Below, in pieces: positions 33,070 to 41,894 of a stretch of 60,513 bases of DNA. A program made the position numbers and the translations under genes. The notes below the pieces were generated by a model that was not told the DNA's origin, made no database searches, and worked only from the letters and a program-made list of their open reading frames with translations. The stretch is from assembly GCF_000519005.1 (NCBI RefSeq), contig NZ_JAER01000026.1:1-60513 (forward strand), written 5' to 3'. Within the stretch, counting starts at the first letter, position 1. Every line of letters begins with the position of its first letter. This DNA is from Nocardioides sp. J54 (lineage in GTDB: Bacteria; Actinomycetota; Actinomycetes; Propionibacteriales; Nocardioidaceae).

Positions 33070-34083
33070 TCAGAATCCCGCGTCGGTGGCCACCTGGTGG
33101 GCGTGCTCGACCAGGACGTCGATGCGTTCGCGGGGAAACTCGTGGTGCGCAGCGGGTGCGGGCTCGGCCTGGGCGCGGTGCAGGATTCCCTCGGCGATGA
33201 TCGCGACCTTCCAGAGTCCGAGCACGTGCCAGAAGCCGACTCCGTCCACGTCCCGACCGGTGGCCGTCGCATAGGCCTCGACCAGGTCGTCACGGGGCGC
33301 GAAGCCGGGGTGCTGGGAGGGTGCGAGGTGCTGCATCGCCGGCTCACCGGCGTGCGGCCAGTAGGCCAGCAGGGTGCCGAGGTCGGCGAGCGGCTCGCCG
33401 AGGGTGCTCAGCTCCCAGTCGAGCAGGGCCACCACCTCGCCGGTCCCGGGGGCCGTCACGACGTTGAGGACGTGGCCGTCGCCGTGGACCAGCGTCGTCT
33501 CCCGCTGGGATGGTACGGCCGCGCGCAGGCGTTCGGTGAGAGCGTCGAGGGTCCTCAGGTCCCGGGTGCGCGACGCCTCCCACTGCCGTGTCCAGCGCCG
33601 GAGCTGTCGCTCGGCGTACGGCGCGTGGCTGGCCAGCGTGCTCAAGCCGGTGGCGTCGAGGTCGACGGCATGAACCGCGCCCAGGGTGCGCACCAGGGAG
33701 AGCCCGATCGTCCGGCGGACCTCGTGCGGGGTGGCGTCGAGAGCAGCCCTGCTGTCGAGCACGACGCCCTCGACGCAGGACATCAGGAACGCCGGCGGGT
33801 CCTCGAGGGTGCCGTGCACGTGGGGCACGGGCACCGGGGTCGGCCCGAGGGCTGCCATGATCCGCGCCTCGCGCAGGACGTCGTGGGCGGAGTCCAGGTG
33901 GGGCCCGGCCGGCGGCATGCGCAGCACCCACTGGCGGCCGGTCTGGTCGTGCACGCGGACGGTGAGGTTGGACTGCCCGACGCCCAGCGGCGAGAGCGTC
34001 ACGTCGCCGACGGGCGCCAGGCCGAGGTCAGCCAGCCAGGCGCGTACCCCGGCGGGGTCGGACGGACGGATCCGGCTAGTCAT
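33070..34083 (-). CDS. Aminoglycoside-phosphotransferase-fold kinase, ACAD10/11 type
   Basis: A 337-residue protein of the APH kinase fold closest to the group linked to acyl-CoA dehydrogenases. It shows PLGVGQSNLT (nucleotide loop), HGDGHVLN near residue 200 (catalytic Asp and metal-binding Asn) and LDWELSTLGEPLADLGTLLAYW, the DWE version of the metal motif typical of ACAD10/11 kinase domains. Such kinases, including bacterial LvaA, phosphorylate the 4-hydroxyl of 4-hydroxyacyl-CoA so that it can be removed. Its stop lies 41 bp from the next SDR, and its start overlaps the preceding SDR by eight bases. Antibiotic resistance is an unlikely alternative given the operon. Confidence 0.87.
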   Translation of the reverse strand: MTSRIRPSDPAGVRAWLADLGLAPVGDVTLSPLGVGQSNLTVRVHDQTGRQWVLRMPPAGPHLDSAHDVLREARIMAALGPTPVPVPHVHGTLEDPPAFLMSCVEGVVLDSRAALDATPHEVRRTIGLSLVRTLGAVHAVDLDATGLSTLASHAPYAERQLRRWTRQWEASRTRDLRTLDALTERLRAAVPSQRETTLVHGDGHVLNVVTAPGTGEVVALLDWELSTLGEPLADLGTLLAYWPHAGEPAMQHLAPSQHPGFAPRDDLVEAYATATGRDVDGVGFWHVLGLWKVAIIAEGILHRAQAEPAPAAHHEFPRERIDVLVEHAHQVATDAGF

Positions 34084-34855
34084 CGGCCGTCGCCTTCGGG
34101 ACCAGCAGCGCGCCTCCGTCGACGACCAGGGTCTCGCCGGTCACGAAGGACGAGGCGTCGGAGGCGAGGAAGAGGACGGCCTGGGCGACCTCCTCCGGCT
34201 CACCGATGCGCCCGAGGGGCGTCGCGGCGCCGACACCGGACTCGTCCTCCTTCCAGAGCGCCTCCGACAGGCGGGTGCGGATCACGCCGGGGGCCACGGC
34301 GTTGACCCGGACCCGCGGAGCGAGCTCGACGGCCTGCTGCCGGGTGAGGTGGAGCAGGGCCGCCTTGGTCAGGTTGTAGACGCCGAGGCCGGGGGTGACG
34401 GACAAGCCACCCACGGAGCCGGTGTGCACGACCGAGCCCCCGTGCTCACCCATCCAGGCCCGAACCGCCAGGGTGGTCCACAGGATCGGTGCCCAGACGT
34501 TGACATCGACGGTCTTCATGAATCGCTGGTGGTCGACGCCGACGAGTGCCCCGTGGGCCGGGTTCGTGCCGGCGTTGTTCACCAGCACGTCCAGCCGCCC
34601 GAACCTCTCGAGGACCAGGTCGACGCAGGCTCGGGCTGCCTCGGCGTCCGCGGCGTGCGCACCGACCCCGAGCACGGTCCCGGCGCCCGGAGGCAGGTCG
34701 GCCGCGACGGCTGCGGCTGCTGCCTCGGCGGTCTCGGCGGTCCGGGAGGTCAGGACGACGTCGGCACCTGCGCCGGCGAGCGCGCGGACGGTGGCCAGGC
34801 CGATGCCGCGAGAGGCCCCGGTCACCACCGCGACGCGGCCGCGGAGCCCGGTCAC
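34076..34855 (-). CDS. SDR-family oxidoreductase
   Basis: A 259-residue classical SDR with TGASRGIG at residues 11-18, [10 protein letters not shown] near 92, and Ser plus YNLTK (about 148-164) as the catalytic set. SRTAE after beta-2 points to NADP(H). The N-x-P-A-H after NNAG is common in the DHRS4-like group. GTG start overlaps the ACAD stop (GTGA), and its own stop overlaps the kinase start. It may reduce a 4-keto acyl-CoA to the 4-hydroxy form, as LvaD does in levulinate catabolism, or act on 3-hydroxyacyl-CoA. Confidence 0.85.
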   Translation of the reverse strand: MTGLRGRVAVVTGASRGIGLATVRALAGAGADVVLTSRTAETAEAAAAAVAADLPPGAGTVLGVGAHAADAEAARACVDLVLERFGRLDVLVNNAGTNPAHGALVGVDHQRFMKTVDVNVWAPILWTTLAVRAWMGEHGGSVVHTGSVGGLSVTPGLGVYNLTKAALLHLTRQQAVELAPRVRVNAVAPGVIRTRLSEALWKEDESGVGAATPLGRIGEPEEVAQAVLFLASDASSFVTGETLVVDGGALLVPKATADD

Positions 34856-36087
34856 CGGCGGACGGCGGTCGTGCTGGCGTCGCGGTGCTTGCCCAGCTCC
34901 TGGTGGGCGATGCTCCGCTTGTGCACCTCGTCGGGCCCGTCGGCCAGGCGCAGGGTGCGCAGGTTCGCCCACCACTCCGCCAGGGGGAAGTCGTTGCTGA
35001 CCCCGCCCCCGCCGTGGACCTGGATCGCCCGGTCGACGACGCGCAGCGCCATGCTCGGCGCGTCGACCTTGATCGCCGCGATCTCCATCCGGGCGGCCTG
35101 GTTGCCGACCGTGTCCATCATCCACGCCGCCTTCATGGTGAGCAGGCGGGACTTCTCGATGTCGATGCGAGCCTCGGCGATCCAGTCCTGGATGTTGGCC
35201 CGTTCGGCGACCGCCTGGCCGAAGGTCGAACGGCTCAGGGCGCGACGGCAGAGCAGCTCGAGCGCCCGCTCGGCCGTGCCGATCGCCCGCATGCAGTGGT
35301 GGATCCGTCCGGGACCGAGGCGGGCCTGGCTGATCGCGAAGCCCTCGCCCTCGCCGGACAGGAGGTCCGTCACCGGAACGCGCACGTCCTCGAAGAGGAT
35401 CTCGGCGTGGCCCTCCCGGTCGTGGTAGCCGAACACGGGCAGGCTGCGGACCAGCGTGACGCCGGGGGCGTCGATGGGCACCACCATCATCGACTGCTGG
35501 CGGTGGCGCGCGGCCTCGGGATCGGTCTTGCCCATGACGATCAGGACGCGGCAGTTCTTGTGCAGGGCGTTCGACGCGAACCACTTGCGCCCGTTGAGGA
35601 CGTACTCGTCGCCGTCGCGGACCATGCGCAGCTCGATGTTGGTCGCGTCGGAGCTCGCCACGGCGGGCTCGGTCATGGCGAAGGCCGACCGGATCTCTCC
35701 GGCCAGCAGTGGCTTGAGCCACCGCTCCTGGTGCTCGGGCGTCCCGAACCGGGTCAGCACCTCCATGTTGCCGGTGTCGGGTGCGTTGCTGTTGCACGCC
35801 TCCGGCGCCAGACGGGGCGAGCGCCCCATGATCTCGGCCAGCGGCGCGTACTCGAAGTTGGTCAGGCCGGGGCCCCAGGCGGGGTCCGGGTGGAAGAGGT
35901 TCCACAGCCCGCGGCGCCGGGCCTCGGCCTTCAGGTCCTCCAGGACCTGGGGGTGGTGGTGCGGGTCGCCGGACGCCGCCATCTGCTCCTCGTAGACGGA
36001 CTCGGCGGGGTAGACGTGCGCGTCCATGAAGTCCAGGAGCTCCTCCTGGTACTTCTTCGCGCGCTCGGAGGTCTCGTAGAAGGACAT
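34852..36087 (-). CDS. Acyl-CoA dehydrogenase, ACAD10/11 type
   Basis: A 411-residue flavoenzyme. FAD and substrate blocks are visible: [79 protein letters not shown] and [19 protein letters not shown]. The start region ([22 protein letters not shown]) and ALHKNC are characteristic of ACAD10/11 and LvaC-like enzymes, which remove the 4-phosphate group as part of 4-hydroxyacyl-CoA conversion to an enoyl-CoA. ATG 36087 is preferred over GTG 36093 because GGAG is five bases before it. First gene of its operon; operator site B lies 40-65 bp upstream. Confidence 0.88.
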   Translation of the reverse strand: MSFYETSERAKKYQEELLDFMDAHVYPAESVYEEQMAASGDPHHHPQVLEDLKAEARRRGLWNLFHPDPAWGPGLTNFEYAPLAEIMGRSPRLAPEACNSNAPDTGNMEVLTRFGTPEHQERWLKPLLAGEIRSAFAMTEPAVASSDATNIELRMVRDGDEYVLNGRKWFASNALHKNCRVLIVMGKTDPEAARHRQQSMMVVPIDAPGVTLVRSLPVFGYHDREGHAEILFEDVRVPVTDLLSGEGEGFAISQARLGPGRIHHCMRAIGTAERALELLCRRALSRSTFGQAVAERANIQDWIAEARIDIEKSRLLTMKAAWMMDTVGNQAARMEIAAIKVDAPSMALRVVDRAIQVHGGGGVSNDFPLAEWWANLRTLRLADGPDEVHKRSIAHQELGKHRDASTTAVRR

Positions 36088-36125
36088 CGGCACTCCAGGG
36101 GTGGTGGCGGCGGGATCAGGTTGCT

Positions 36126-36153
36126 AACTTGAAGTTAATCTCAATTTCAAGTT
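36126..36153. promoter_or_regulatory. Operator site B between acyl-CoA dehydrogenase and MaoC genes
   Basis: The core ACTTGA-AGTTAATC-TCAATT spans 36127-36146, and a second symmetry, AACTTGAA (36126-36133) with TTCAAGTT (36146-36153), extends it. On the - strand TTGAAA, 17 bases, TTAGCA forms a promoter toward the acyl-CoA dehydrogenase. On the + strand the site abuts the GTTGGAGG ribosome-binding site of the MaoC gene. Confidence 0.75.
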
Positions 36154-36163
36154 GGAGGCAACT

Positions 36164-36640
36164 ATGACGCAGCACACGTACCCGCTCCGACCGGCCAACC
36201 TCAGCGACCTGCTGGCGTTGGTGGGCGTGGAGATCGGGCCGACCGGCTGGCGTCCGGTCGACCAGGCGGCGGTCACGGTGTTCGCGGACGTGACCGAGGA
36301 CCGGCAGTGGATCCACGTCGACCCCGTGCGCGCCGCGGCCTCCCCGCTCGGCGGGACCATCGCCCACGGCCTGTTCACGCTCTCGCTCGGCCCGGCGCTG
36401 TTCTACGAGCTGGTCTCGCTGGAAGGCTTCGCCCACGGGCTCAACTACGGCTACGACCGGGTGCGCTTCCCGGCGCCGCTGCCGGTCGGGTCGCGGGTCC
36501 GGATGACCTGGCGCCTGCTCGAGGTGGACGCGGTCGCTGGCGGGATCCAGCTGCGGTCGCGACAGACCTTCGAGCGCGAGGGCGGCGACCGGCCGGTGTG
36601 CGTCGCGGAGTCGGTGGCCCGGGTCGTGCCGGTCGGCTGA
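36164..36640 (+). CDS. MaoC-family enoyl-CoA hydratase
   Basis: A 158-residue single hot-dog protein. The hydratase-2 motif is clear: FADVTEDRQWIHVDP (catalytic Asp and His near residues 41-46), then SPLGGTIAHGLFTLSLGP. LNYGYDRVRFPAPLPVGSRVRM is the following family block. It adds water to a trans-2-enoyl-CoA, giving the (R)-3-hydroxy isomer. ATG 36164 has TTGGAGG at the right distance; a TTG at 36152 overlaps the operator and is rejected. It is transcribed divergently from the ACAD operon under operator site B. Confidence 0.9.
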   Translation: MTQHTYPLRPANLSDLLALVGVEIGPTGWRPVDQAAVTVFADVTEDRQWIHVDPVRAAASPLGGTIAHGLFTLSLGPALFYELVSLEGFAHGLNYGYDRVRFPAPLPVGSRVRMTWRLLEVDAVAGGIQLRSRQTFEREGGDRPVCVAESVARVVPVG

Positions 36641-36768
36641 GTGGGCCACGAGTCGCACGGCTCGCAGGCGCGGCGCCTTGGCACACTGGTCGAGCGATAA
36701 AGTGGCGGCCGCCGGGCCGGTCCGGCAGACGCGTGTCGACGGGAACGACGAGCCGACGAGGAGTACGG

Positions 36769-37422
36769 ATGGCACGGGAGGCATCGCCCCGTAAGGGCCC
36801 TGCGGCGCCGGAACGCGTGCCCCCGCGCACAGCCCGTGGGGCGCGTACCCGCGCCCGCCTGGTGCAGGCGGCGCGCACGGTGTTCGAGCGTGACGGCTAC
36901 CTCGACGCACGGCTGGCCGACATCACGTCCGAGGCGGGTACGGCCTCGGGGTCGTTCTACACCTACTTCGACAGCAAGGAAGAGATCTTCCGGGCCGTGC
37001 TCGAGGAGCTCGAGGACGAGATGCTCCACCCCCATGTGCGTGAGCTGAACGAGCACGACCCGATCGGCGCGATCGAGGCCAGCAATCGTGCCTACCTCGA
37101 GTCCTTCCAGCGCAACGCCCAGCTGATGCGACTGCTCGAGCAGGTCGCGACGATCGACGACGACTTCCGCGAGATGCGCAAGCGTCGCGCCGACGCCTTC
37201 ATGCGCCGCAACGCGCGGGCGATCCAGGACCTCCAGGCGGCAGGCCTCGCCGACCCGACCCTCAACCCGCTGCTCGCCGCCGGTGCCCTCTCGGGCATGG
37301 TGGCCCGGGCCGCCTACACGAATTGGGTGCTCGGCGAGGACTGGGACGCCGATGAGCTGGCCACCACCCTGACCCAGATCTGGATCAACGCGCTGAAGCT
37401 CCAGCAGCCCGAGCGCGGCTGA
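36769..37422 (+). CDS. TetR-family regulator (paralogue 1)
   Basis: A 217-residue regulator. A Pro/Arg-rich start leads to the helix-turn-helix at about residues 40-75 (YLDARLADITSEAGTASGSFYTYFDSKEEIF). The ligand domain shares long stretches with the TetR protein at 40130, including NRAYL, LLEQVATID and ADPTLNP/LDP, so the two are duplicates. GAGGAG lies before ATG. No copy of the regional operator lies directly upstream, so it may be expressed constitutively and act on sites A-E. A terminator hairpin follows. Confidence 0.9.
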   Translation: MAREASPRKGPAAPERVPPRTARGARTRARLVQAARTVFERDGYLDARLADITSEAGTASGSFYTYFDSKEEIFRAVLEELEDEMLHPHVRELNEHDPIGAIEASNRAYLESFQRNAQLMRLLEQVATIDDDFREMRKRRADAFMRRNARAIQDLQAAGLADPTLNPLLAAGALSGMVARAAYTNWVLGEDWDADELATTLTQIWINALKLQQPERG

Positions 37423-37441
37423 CTGACGCGGTCGCGCTGCC

Positions 37442-37474
37442 GAGCGCCCGTGCCCCGCTGGGGCGCGGGCGCTC
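37442..37474 (+). terminator. Terminator hairpin after the TetR gene
   Basis: GAGCGCCCGTGCCCC (37442-37456) pairs with GGGGCGCGGGCGCTC (37460-37474) with one G-T pair and a three-base loop. It is followed by TCGCATTTCTCCC. It lies 20 bp after the TetR stop and separates that gene from the ligase operon. Confidence 0.75.
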
Positions 37475-37530
37475 CTCGCATTTCTCCCGACGTCCTCGCT
37501 CGCTGGTCGGGGGCCATTCCAGGCACGGCC

Positions 37531-37559
37531 TTGAACTTGAGTCCGGTTTCAACTACGGT
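37531..37559 (+). promoter_or_regulatory. Operator site C and promoter of the ligase operon
   Basis: Operator ACTTGA-GTCCGGTT-TCAACT at 37535-37554. It overlaps a promoter made of TTGAAC (37531-37536), 17 bases and TACGGT (37554-37559), about 38 bases before the ligase ATG. A dimer here would occlude both hexamers. Confidence 0.75.
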
Positions 37560-37597
37560 GCGGCGAGCCAGTGTTCCACGTCACACGGAGGAGACCC

Positions 37598-39103
37598 ATG
37601 GTCAACATCGCGGCCGCTGTCTGGAGCCACGCCGTCACCGATCCCGATCGGCTGGCGGTGCGCAGCCCCGTGGCGCAGACCTATGGTCAGCTGCGGGAGG
37701 CCAGTGCACGTGTGGCCGGCGCTGTCCGTGAGGCGGGTCTCGCGCCGCTCGACCGGGTGGTCCTGATCGCGCCGTCGGTGCCGGAGTTCGTGCCGACCTA
37801 CTACGGCCTCCACGCCGCAGGGATCACCGTCATCACGATGAACACCATGTCGACGGGGCACGAGATCGGCTACGTGCTCGACGACTCCGGTGCCTCGCTC
37901 GTGATCGCGTGGCACGAGTGCGCGGAAGCGGCGCGGGAGGCCACTGCCGAGCGGAACCTGCCGCTCTGGGAGCTCCCCGCCGGCCGTCCGCCGGCCGGTC
38001 CCGCCGTCGCCCGCCCCCACGAGCACTCGGCCGACGACACCGCGCTGATCCTCTACACCTCCGGCACGACGGGCCGCCCCAAGGGCGCCGAGCTCACGGC
38101 CGGCAACCTGGTCGCCACGGTCGAGGCGTTCGTCCCGGCCCTCGGGCTGACGGCAGCGGACCGCGTCGCGACCGCGCTGCCGCTGTTCCACGTGTTCGGG
38201 CAGGCGGTCTGCATGAACAGCACGCTGTCGACCGGCGCCTCGCTCTCACTGCTCTCCCCCTTCGATCCTGCTGCGATGCTGCGCCTGACCCGCGACGACC
38301 GGGTGAGCGTGCTCCTGGGCGTCCCCACGATGTGGAACGCGATGCTGCACGCGAGCGACGAGCTCGGTGCCGAGGACTTCGCCGACCTGCGCCTCGCCGG
38401 GTCCGGCGGGGCCTCCCTGCCCGCCGAGGTGATCAAGGCCTTCGAGGGCCGCTTCTCCTGCACGATCCTCGAGGGCTACGGCCTGACCGAGACCACGGGA
38501 GCCGGCACCTTCAGCGACATCCACCTGCCGCACCGGCCGGGCACCGTCGGCCTCGCGCTGCCGTCGCTCCGGGTCGAGGTGCGTGACACCGAGGGTTCCC
38601 CCGTGCCGCCGGGCGAGGTCGGCCGGGTCTTCCTCTCCGGCCCGACACTGATGAAGGGCTACTGGAACCGGCCCGAGGCGACGGCGGCGGACCTCCGCGA
38701 CGGCTGGCTCGACACCGGCGACCTCGGGCACCTCGACGCCGACGGCTACCTGACGATCGTCGACCGGGCGAAGGACCTGATCATCCGCGGGGGCTACAAC
38801 GTCTACCCCCGCGAGGTCGAGGAGGTCCTCTACGAGCACCCCGACATCGTCGAGGTCGCGGTGGTGGGCGTGCCCGACCGCCACTACGGCGAGGAGATCG
38901 CGGCGGTGGTGGTGCGCGCGGACGGTGCGCGGGTCAGCGGCGAGGACATCCGCACCTGGGCCAAGGAGCGGCTCTCGGCGTACAAGGTGCCGCGGCTCTT
39001 CTCGTTCGTCGAGGAGCTGCCCCGCGGCGCCACCGGAAAGATCCTGAAGCGGGCGATCGATCGCGACGCGATCTCGCGCGGCCTGCAGGAGTCCACGACG
39101 TGA
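37598..39103 (+). CDS. AMP-dependent acyl-CoA ligase
   Basis: A 501-residue adenylate-forming enzyme that activates a carboxylic acid with ATP and CoA. Motifs in order: LYTSGTTGRPKGAEL (P-loop, near residue 153), GYGLTETTG (near 294), GWLDTGDLGHLDADGYL and VDRAKDLIIRGGYNVYPREVE (hinge), and PRGATGKILKR with the catalytic Lys near the C-terminus. Length is usual for medium- and long-chain or branched-acid ligases. GGAGGAG precedes ATG. Operator site C controls it. In the proposed pathway it makes 4-hydroxyacyl-CoA from the acid released by the lactonase three genes downstream. Confidence 0.92.
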   Translation: MVNIAAAVWSHAVTDPDRLAVRSPVAQTYGQLREASARVAGAVREAGLAPLDRVVLIAPSVPEFVPTYYGLHAAGITVITMNTMSTGHEIGYVLDDSGASLVIAWHECAEAAREATAERNLPLWELPAGRPPAGPAVARPHEHSADDTALILYTSGTTGRPKGAELTAGNLVATVEAFVPALGLTAADRVATALPLFHVFGQAVCMNSTLSTGASLSLLSPFDPAAMLRLTRDDRVSVLLGVPTMWNAMLHASDELGAEDFADLRLAGSGGASLPAEVIKAFEGRFSCTILEGYGLTETTGAGTFSDIHLPHRPGTVGLALPSLRVEVRDTEGSPVPPGEVGRVFLSGPTLMKGYWNRPEATAADLRDGWLDTGDLGHLDADGYLTIVDRAKDLIIRGGYNVYPREVEEVLYEHPDIVEVAVVGVPDRHYGEEIAAVVVRADGARVSGEDIRTWAKERLSAYKVPRLFSFVEELPRGATGKILKRAIDRDAISRGLQESTT

Positions 39104-39164
39104 TCGGGCCTACCCGAGCGGCCCGACGCACAACAGCGCCCCGTGCGCTGAGAAGGAGGTTCCC

Positions 39165-40133
39165 ATGATGTCTCGAAGGCTGGCTGCCGGCCTGTCGTTG
39201 ACGGCGCTCTCGCTGGTCGTCGCCGCCTGCGGCGGCGAATCGTCGGCGGAGGAAGGTGCCGACGAGCGCTACACCATCGGCATTGTCCAGTTCTCGTCGA
39301 GCGACGAGACGACGGAGACCGTGATCCGCGGTTACGTGGAGTACGCCGAGGAGCAGGGCTGGGAGTACAGCAAGGTCGATCCGCAGGGGTCGGTCGACCG
39401 GGCGATCAGCGCCATGAACGACTTCGTGCAGAAGGGCGTGGACGCGATCGTGGTCTCCGTCTTCCCGAGCGACTCCCTCACGGCGGGCGTCCGGGCGGCG
39501 AGCGCTGCGGACATCCCCGTGATCTCGATCGTCGGCGGCACGGCCGAGGGCGTCCCGATGAGCGCCGACGCCGGACGCCCCAACGCGGAGGAGATCTCGG
39601 ACCTGCTCATCGATGACCTCGGCGGCTCGGGTGAGGTCCTCGTGCTCGGGTACTCCGCAGGCCTGCCTTGCGTCGGCCGCGAGGAGCAGCTCATGGACGC
39701 CCTCGACGGGACCGACATCGAGGTCACCCGCGAGGAGGTGCCCATCCCCGGCCAGGTCGAGGCCGGCACGCGCATCGCCCAGGGCTGGCTGGCCGACCGG
39801 CCGAAGGGGAGCGGGCCACTCGCGGTCTGGGGCTGCTTCGACGACCCGTCGCTCGGCGCGGTCAGCGCGCTGCGCCAGGCCGATCGCGACGACGTCCTCG
39901 TCTACGGCATCAACGGGACCCCGGCGGCCGTGCGGGCCGTCCGGGATGGCGACATGAGGGCGACCGCGTTCGCCGACGCCTTCGGGGTCGGCCGCGACCT
40001 CGCCGAGCAGACGCCGGCGGTGATCGAGGCCGGCCCGGGCGCCGACGCCCGTGACGTCCCGCTGCCGACCTTCCTGGTCACCGAGGACACCTACGACGAG
40101 TTCGCCACGACCCATCCCGAAGCGGTCAAGTGA
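39165..40133 (+). CDS. Ribose-type ABC transporter substrate-binding lipoprotein (paralogue 1)
   Basis: A 322-residue type-I periplasmic binding protein (Peripla_BP_4 fold). The lipobox LVVAAC puts the anchor Cys at residue 22. The binding core includes YTIGIVQFSSSDETTET, DPQGSVDRAISAMNDFVQKGVDAIVV, and VWGCFDDPSLGAVSAL. It is more than half identical by eye to the binding protein at 46282, yet this copy has no permease or ATPase beside it. It may serve the same transporter with a different ligand, or act as a sensor partner. ATG 39165 and ATG 39168 are both possible; AAGGAGG precedes them. The ribose-like fold suggests a small ring compound as ligand. Confidence 0.88.
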   Translation: MMSRRLAAGLSLTALSLVVAACGGESSAEEGADERYTIGIVQFSSSDETTETVIRGYVEYAEEQGWEYSKVDPQGSVDRAISAMNDFVQKGVDAIVVSVFPSDSLTAGVRAASAADIPVISIVGGTAEGVPMSADAGRPNAEEISDLLIDDLGGSGEVLVLGYSAGLPCVGREEQLMDALDGTDIEVTREEVPIPGQVEAGTRIAQGWLADRPKGSGPLAVWGCFDDPSLGAVSALRQADRDDVLVYGINGTPAAVRAVRDGDMRATAFADAFGVGRDLAEQTPAVIEAGPGADARDVPLPTFLVTEDTYDEFATTHPEAVK

Positions 40134-40867
40134 GCGAGATCGTCACCACGATCGACGACGACGCCGCCGACGAGGGTGCGGTACCGCCCCTCGTCGGCGA
40201 CGGCCAGGTCGGCGAGCAGCCCAGCACCGCTCGCGGGGTCCGCACCCGGGAGGCGCTGGTCGCGGCCGCGCGGCGGGTCTTCGAGCGGGACGGCTTCATC
40301 GACGCCCGCCTCTCCGACATCACCCGCGAGGCGCGGTGCTCCACCGGGACCTTCTACACCTACTTCGAGAGCAAGGAGGAGGCGCTCACGGCCGTCCTCC
40401 ATGCGGCCCAGGACGACATGATGCATCCGGGCATGCCGCACGTCGACGCCGACCCGGGGAACTCCGCGGCCATCATCGCCGCTGCCAACCGCGCCTACCT
40501 GGACGCCTACGGCCGCAACGCGAGGCTGATGAAGCTGCTCGAGCAGGTGGCCACGATCGACCCGGCCTTCCGCGAGCTCCGCCTCGCCCGCTCGCGCGCC
40601 TTCGCCGAGCGCAGCGCCCGGCGGATCGCATGGATGCAGGACCACGGGTACGCCGACCCCACGCTCGACCCGTTGATGACGGCCCGGGCGCTGGCCGGCA
40701 TGACCAGCCGGATGGCCTACCTGGCCCTGGCCCTGGAGGAGGACTGGGACCTCGATGGCGTCGCCGCCACCATCACCCAGCTCTGGCTGAACGCCGTCGG
40801 CGTGCCGAAGGACGACCACACCGGGCGCGGCCCCCGCGCACCGCACACCACGCAGGAGGAAGCATGA
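40130..40867 (+). CDS. TetR-family regulator (paralogue 2)
   Basis: A 245-residue regulator, duplicate of the one at 36769. It has a longer acidic N-terminal arm (residues 1-35), a helix-turn-helix at about 55-90 (FIDARLSDITREARCSTGTFYTYFESKEEAL), and the same ligand-domain landmarks (NRAYLDAYGRNARLMKLLEQVATIDP, YADPTLDP). The GTG start overlaps the binding-protein stop, and its stop overlaps the lactonase ATG, placing it inside the ligase-binding protein-lactonase operon under operator site C. That implies autoregulation. Recognition helices differ at several positions from paralogue 1, so they may read different sites or ligands. Confidence 0.9.
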   Translation: MSEIVTTIDDDAADEGAVPPLVGDGQVGEQPSTARGVRTREALVAAARRVFERDGFIDARLSDITREARCSTGTFYTYFESKEEALTAVLHAAQDDMMHPGMPHVDADPGNSAAIIAAANRAYLDAYGRNARLMKLLEQVATIDPAFRELRLARSRAFAERSARRIAWMQDHGYADPTLDPLMTARALAGMTSRMAYLALALEEDWDLDGVAATITQLWLNAVGVPKDDHTGRGPRAPHTTQEEA

Positions 40868-41823
40868 CCACCATCCCGACGATCACCGGGGAGATCGGCC
40901 TCGACGACCTCGGCCGGACGCTGGTCCACGAGCACGTGTTCGTGCTGGGCGAGGAGTACCGGATCAACTACCAGGACGACTGGGACGAGGAGGAGCAGGT
41001 CGAGCGCGCCGTCGCCGCCCTCGAGGAGCTTCGTGGCCTCGGGTTCGACACGATCATGGACCCGACCGTCCTCGGGCTGGGCCGCTACATCCCTCGCATC
41101 CAGCGGATCGCCGAGCGCACGTCGCTGCAGATCCTCGCCGCGACCGGTCTCTACACGTTCAACGACGTGCCGCACCAGTTCCACTACCGCGGTCCGGGCC
41201 TGATGTTCGACGGACCCGAGCCGTTGACCGAGCTCTTCGTCAAGGACCTCACCGTGGGCATCGCGGACACCGGCGTGCGAGCAGCCTTCCTCAAGTGCGC
41301 CATCGACGAACCGGGTCTCACCCCCGGGGTCGAGCGCGTGATGCGGGCGGTCGGCCAGGCGAGCGTGCAGACGGGGGCGCCGATCACGGTCCACACGAAC
41401 GCCGCCACCCAGTCCGGTCTCGTGGCCCAGAAGGTGCTCGCCGACGAGGGTGTCGACCTGCGCAAGGTCATCGTCGGTCACTCCGGTGACAGCGACGACC
41501 TGGACTACCTCGTGCAGCTCGCCGACGCGGGCTCTCTGCTGGGGATGGACCGCTTCGGGCTGGACCCGTGGATGGACACCGAGCGGCGGATCGACGTGAT
41601 CGTCGAGCTGGTCAGGCGCGGCTATGCCGAGAGCATCGTGCTCTCGCACGACGCGCACTGCTTCATGGACTTCGTGCCGGAGGACCAGCTGGTTGCCGCG
41701 CTGCCGAACTGGAACTACGTCCACATCCCGCGTGACGTCCTGCCGGCCCTGCTCGAGAAGGGCGTGACCGAGGCCCAGCTCGAGACGATGCTCGTCGCCA
41801 ACGTGCGCCGGCACTTCTCGTGA
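40864..41823 (+). CDS. Phosphotriesterase-like lactonase (PLL)
   Basis: A 319-residue TIM-barrel amidohydrolase with two metals. Ligands are H22 and H24 (VHEHVF), carbamylated K144 (FLKCAID), H177 (TVHTNA), H206 (VGHSGD) and D263 (LSHDAH). From memory SsoPox uses H22, H24, K137, H170, H199 and D256; the later four are all shifted by exactly seven. Y97 (TGLY) and R230 (MDRFGLD) match the Tyr and Arg that mark lactonases against true phosphotriesterases. It should hydrolyse gamma- or delta-lactones, possibly N-acyl homoserine lactones, to hydroxy acids. ATG overlaps the TetR stop. No signal peptide, so it acts inside the cell after import. Confidence 0.9.
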   Translation: MTTIPTITGEIGLDDLGRTLVHEHVFVLGEEYRINYQDDWDEEEQVERAVAALEELRGLGFDTIMDPTVLGLGRYIPRIQRIAERTSLQILAATGLYTFNDVPHQFHYRGPGLMFDGPEPLTELFVKDLTVGIADTGVRAAFLKCAIDEPGLTPGVERVMRAVGQASVQTGAPITVHTNAATQSGLVAQKVLADEGVDLRKVIVGHSGDSDDLDYLVQLADAGSLLGMDRFGLDPWMDTERRIDVIVELVRRGYAESIVLSHDAHCFMDFVPEDQLVAALPNWNYVHIPRDVLPALLEKGVTEAQLETMLVANVRRHFS

Positions 41824-41827
41824 GCCC

Positions 41828-41861
41828 CCCGGGGCGTCGGTCGACCGAGCGGCGCCCCGGG
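41828..41861. terminator. Bidirectional terminator between lactonase and epoxide hydrolase genes
   Basis: CCCGGGGCG (41828-41836) pairs with CGCCCCGGG (41853-41861). The loop contains its own palindrome, TCGGTCGACCGA (41837-41848), giving a stacked hairpin. It lies between two converging genes. Confidence 0.65.
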
Positions 41862-41894
41862 CGGCAGGCCCCTGCGGCGCAGGTCGGACCAGCC

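Noticed and set aside
33070..34083. Aminoglycoside resistance kinase
   Set aside because: The APH fold is shared, but the DWE motif and the overlap with acyl-CoA dehydrogenase and SDR genes point to the ACAD-linked kinase group.
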